This document shows, in pieces, positions 5,257 through 7,324 of a stretch of 7,324 bases of DNA (positions within the stretch are counted from its first letter, which is position 1; every line of letters starts with the position of its first letter). The DNA is from Collinsella sp. (GTDB lineage Bacteria > Actinomycetota > Coriobacteriia > Coriobacteriales > Coriobacteriaceae). The DNA is taken from contig DXMX01000081.1 in NCBI GenBank assembly GCA_019413955.1, forward strand, positions 1 through 7,324, in the 5' to 3' direction. The translations under genes and the position numbers were made by a program. The notes under the pieces were generated by a model that saw nothing but the letters and a program-made list of their open reading frames with translations, was not told the DNA's origin and did not search any database.

Positions 5257-6048
5257 ATGCCCACACCTTCCACTGCACGCATGCACGACTTCGAGGTCGT
5301 CTCGAACCAGGAGATCGCCGATGGCATCTTCTCGCTCGTCATCTCGGCCCCCAAGCTTGCAAGTGCGCTCAAGCCCGGTCAGTTTGTGAACATCGCCGTA
5401 CCCGGCGATGCGTCCTCGCTGCTTCGCGTGCCCCTGAGCTACTACCGCGCCGACGCCGAGGCCGGCACCGTCGAGCTGTGGTACGCCGTCGTGGGCGACG
5501 ATACCCGTCGTTTGTCCCAGATGGGCCCTGGCTCCACCTCTAACCTGCTGGGCCCCGGTGGCCGTGGCTGGATGGTACCCGAGGGCACCAGGAAGGCCCT
5601 GCTCGTCGCCGGTGGCATCGGTGTTCCGCCCGTGCTGTGCCTTGCCGACAAGCTTGCCGAGCAGGGTGTGGCCGTCGACGTGTGCCTGGGCTTTGGCACC
5701 GCGTCCAAGGCCGTGGGTGTCGATGAGTTCCGCGCGCTGGGCGCCACGGTCAACGTTTGCACCGACGACGGCTCGCTCGGCACGCACGGTTTTTGCACCG
5801 ACCCGGCAGCCGAGCTGCTCGGCGAGGGCGGCTACGACTACGTAGCCAGCTGCGGTCCCGCCGTCATGATGAAGAAAGTCGCCGCCGCTGCCGCTGAGGC
5901 CAGTGTGTACTGTGAGGTGTCGCTCGAGCGCATGATGAGCTGTGGCTTTGGCGCCTGCAACACCTGCAATGTCGAGACGGTTGACGGTATGAAGGGCGCC
6001 TGCATGTGCGGCCCCGTGTTCGATGCTTCCAAGGTGGTGGTCTTCTAG
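5257..6048 (+). CDS. pyrK: Dihydroorotate dehydrogenase B, electron-transfer subunit
   Basis: PyrK passes electrons from the FMN of PyrD to NAD+ through a [2Fe-2S] cluster and FAD. The 263-residue product has a ferredoxin-reductase-like fold. RVPLSYYR (57-64) fits the FAD-binding RxPxS block, LLVAGGIGVPPV (115-126) is the glycine-rich nucleotide-binding segment, CGPAVMM (199-205) is the conserved region near the NAD site, and the C-terminal cluster ligands are Cys229, Cys234, Cys237 and Cys249 (CGFGACNTC then GACMCGPVF). Cys251 is an extra cysteine where Bacillus PyrK has Asp. Start at 5257 is supported by TTGGAG five bases upstream; an in-frame ATG at 5281 is an alternative without a good site. 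Its stop shares bases with the pyrD start. Confidence 0.95.
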   Translation: MPTPSTARMHDFEVVSNQEIADGIFSLVISAPKLASALKPGQFVNIAVPGDASSLLRVPLSYYRADAEAGTVELWYAVVGDDTRRLSQMGPGSTSNLLGPGGRGWMVPEGTRKALLVAGGIGVPPVLCLADKLAEQGVAVDVCLGFGTASKAVGVDEFRALGATVNVCTDDGSLGTHGFCTDPAAELLGEGGYDYVASCGPAVMMKKVAAAAAEASVYCEVSLERMMSCGFGACNTCNVETVDGMKGACMCGPVFDASKVVVF

Positions 6049-6971
6049 TGGGTACCGTGAACATGGCCGTCGATTTCGGCGGCGTCAAGATGCAGAACCC
6101 CATCAACACCGCAGCCGGTACCTTTGGCTACGGTTGGCAGTTCCAGAACTTCTTTGATGTTTCCCAGCTGGGCGCCATCACCACCAAGGGTTGCGCAGCC
6201 GAGCCCTGGCCCGGCAATCCCGCGCCCCGCATGGCCGAGATCCCCGGCGGTATGATCAACTCCGTGGGCCTTCAGAACCCCGGCGTGGCCGCCTTTGCCC
6301 GCGAGTCCGGCCCGTGGCTCGAGCAACTGTCCAAGGACGGTTGCCAGGTCATCTGTCAGGTTGCCGGCCACTCCGTTGACGAGTTTGTGCGCGCGCTCGA
6401 GATGTATGTCGAGCTATGCCCCTGGGCTGCCGGCTACGAGATCAACGTGAGCTGCCCCAACATCGCCGCCGGCGGTGCCGCCATGGGCTCTACGCCCGAG
6501 GGCGCCTCTTCCGTTATGGCTGCCTGCCGCAAGGTGACCGATAAGCCGCTGTTCGTGAAGATGGCGCCGGTCAACGTCGCCGAGATCGCCAAGGCCCTCG
6601 AAGCCGCCGGCGCCGACGGCCTTTCGGTCATTAACTCCATCCAGGGCATGGCCATCGACGTCCATACCCGCAAGTCCCGCGTGGCAAAGCCCAAGGGCGG
6701 CCTTTCGGGCCCGCTGTGCCACCACATCGCCGTGCGCATGGTCTGGGAGGTCGCCCAGGCCGTCGATATCCCCATCAACGGTGTCGGCGGTGTCATGACC
6801 GGCGAGGATGCGGCCGAGTTTATCCTGGCTGGCGCCACCTGCGTGTCGGTCGGCATGGCCAACTTCGTCGATCCGTGCGCTTCGCTCAAGATCGCGCACG
6901 AGCTCGAGGTCTGGGCGGAGTCCCAGGGCGTGAAGGACATCAACGAACTGGTAGGTGCTTTCGAATGCTAG
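6048..6971 (+). CDS. pyrD: Dihydroorotate dehydrogenase, class 1B catalytic subunit
   Basis: PyrD oxidises dihydroorotate to orotate with FMN; with PyrK it forms the NAD-dependent class 1B enzyme, suited to anaerobes because it does not need quinone. The product from 6048 is 307 residues. NPINTAAGTFGYG (17-29) is the N-terminal FMN region, IPGGMINSVGLQNPG (65-79) the substrate loop, EINVSCPN (131-138) holds the catalytic base Cys136, followed by VKMAPVN with Lys171, INSIQGMAID (195-204) and NGVGGVMTGEDA (244-255), the phosphate-binding loop. The start is uncertain: GTG 6048 overlaps the pyrK stop (TAGTG) with GGTGG upstream, while in-frame GTG 6057 and ATG 6063 are also possible and would shorten it by three or five residues. 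Confidence 0.95.
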   Translation: MGTVNMAVDFGGVKMQNPINTAAGTFGYGWQFQNFFDVSQLGAITTKGCAAEPWPGNPAPRMAEIPGGMINSVGLQNPGVAAFARESGPWLEQLSKDGCQVICQVAGHSVDEFVRALEMYVELCPWAAGYEINVSCPNIAAGGAAMGSTPEGASSVMAACRKVTDKPLFVKMAPVNVAEIAKALEAAGADGLSVINSIQGMAIDVHTRKSRVAKPKGGLSGPLCHHIAVRMVWEVAQAVDIPINGVGGVMTGEDAAEFILAGATCVSVGMANFVDPCASLKIAHELEVWAESQGVKDINELVGAFEC

Positions 6972-7324
6972 AGACCGATGCCCGCGACCGCGTTATCGTC
7001 GCTCTCGACTGCGATCGTGAGCGTGCGCTCGAGCTTGCCCACGAGCTTTCGGGCCATGCCGCCTGGCTCAAGGTTGGCATGACGCTCTATTACGCTGAGG
7101 GCCCCGAGATCGTCAAGACCTTTAAGGACCTGGGCTTTAAGGTCTTCCTTGACCTTAAGTTCCATGATATTCCGCATCAGGTTCGCGGTGCCGCCCGCTC
7201 GGCCTCGCTTGCCGGTGCCGACTTGCTTTCGGTCCACGGCTTGGGTTCGGGCGCCATGCTCGCTGCCTGCCGCGAGGGTGCCGAGGAGGCGCGCGAGGAC
7301 CGCGCCAAGCTCGTCGCCATCACC
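6965..7324 (+). CDS. pyrF: Orotidine-5'-phosphate decarboxylase, N-terminal part (runs off right edge)
   Basis: PyrF converts OMP to UMP, the last step of the pathway. The 120 visible codons are open to the window end. They contain VALDCD with Asp15, LKVGMTLYYAEGPEIV with Lys36, and FLDLKFHDIPHQV with Asp63, Lys65 and Asp68. These are the conserved charged residues of the active site (Lys33, Asp60, Lys62 and Asp65 in Bacillus), and the length between them places this in the short bacterial PyrF type. VHGLGSGAML near 100 fits the next strand and loop. The ATG at 6965 overlaps the end of pyrD (ATGCTAG); AGGTG (6953-6957) lies seven bases upstream. The C-terminal half and anything after it, such as pyrE, are outside the window. 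Confidence 0.95.
   Translation, partial: MLETDARDRVIVALDCDRERALELAHELSGHAAWLKVGMTLYYAEGPEIVKTFKDLGFKVFLDLKFHDIPHQVRGAARSASLAGADLLSVHGLGSGAMLAACREGAEEAREDRAKLVAIT

Overview
The window looks like chromosome of a Gram-positive, G/C-rich gut anaerobe of the Coriobacteriia, most likely Collinsella or a close relative. This is an inference from four things: an AdhE closest in style to fermentative anaerobes, a four-cysteine ribosomal protein L28, the NAD-type (class 1B) dihydroorotate dehydrogenase pair PyrK/PyrD, and strong G/C third-position codon choice with GGAGG-type ribosome binding sites.

Layout from left to right. (1) 1-421, minus strand: N-terminal 140 codons of adhE, which runs off the left edge, with an extended -10 promoter just upstream. 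(2) 575-1612: a compact mobile element made of a REP-associated tyrosine (HUH/Y1) transposase gene (754-1530, plus strand) between two 49-base near-identical inverted repeats. Each repeat is itself two copies of a CACTCATTkGGGACAGAC unit around a small palindrome. (3) 1616-1905, minus strand: rpmB (L28) with its promoter, ribosome binding site and a strong intrinsic terminator. The mobile element sits only a few bases beyond that terminator. (4) About 2195-2357: a pyr leader with three overlapping hairpins and a run of seven T, which reads as a transcription attenuator. (5) 2358 to the right edge, plus strand: pyrR-pyrB-pyrC-pyrK-pyrD-pyrF, with pyrF cut by the window end after 120 codons.

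The pyr genes together give most of de novo UMP synthesis: PyrB makes carbamoyl aspartate, PyrC closes it to dihydroorotate, PyrD with its electron-transfer partner PyrK oxidises it to orotate using NAD+, and PyrF decarboxylates OMP to UMP. PyrR is the likely UMP-sensing regulator of the leader in front of its own gene. Carbamoyl-phosphate synthase (carAB), the uracil permease gene pyrP and pyrE are not in the visible part. Genes are tightly coupled: the binding sites for pyrB and pyrC lie in the last codons of the gene before, and pyrB/pyrC, pyrK/pyrD and pyrD/pyrF overlap. The one real gap, between pyrC and pyrK, holds two hairpins.

The most interesting items are the transposase element with its unusual terminal repeats and the pyr leader, whose alternative folds are clear but whose PyrR recognition loop does not match the Bacillus consensus exactly. 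Apart from these, the window is ordinary core metabolism; I found no defence system, CRISPR array, tRNA or rRNA.
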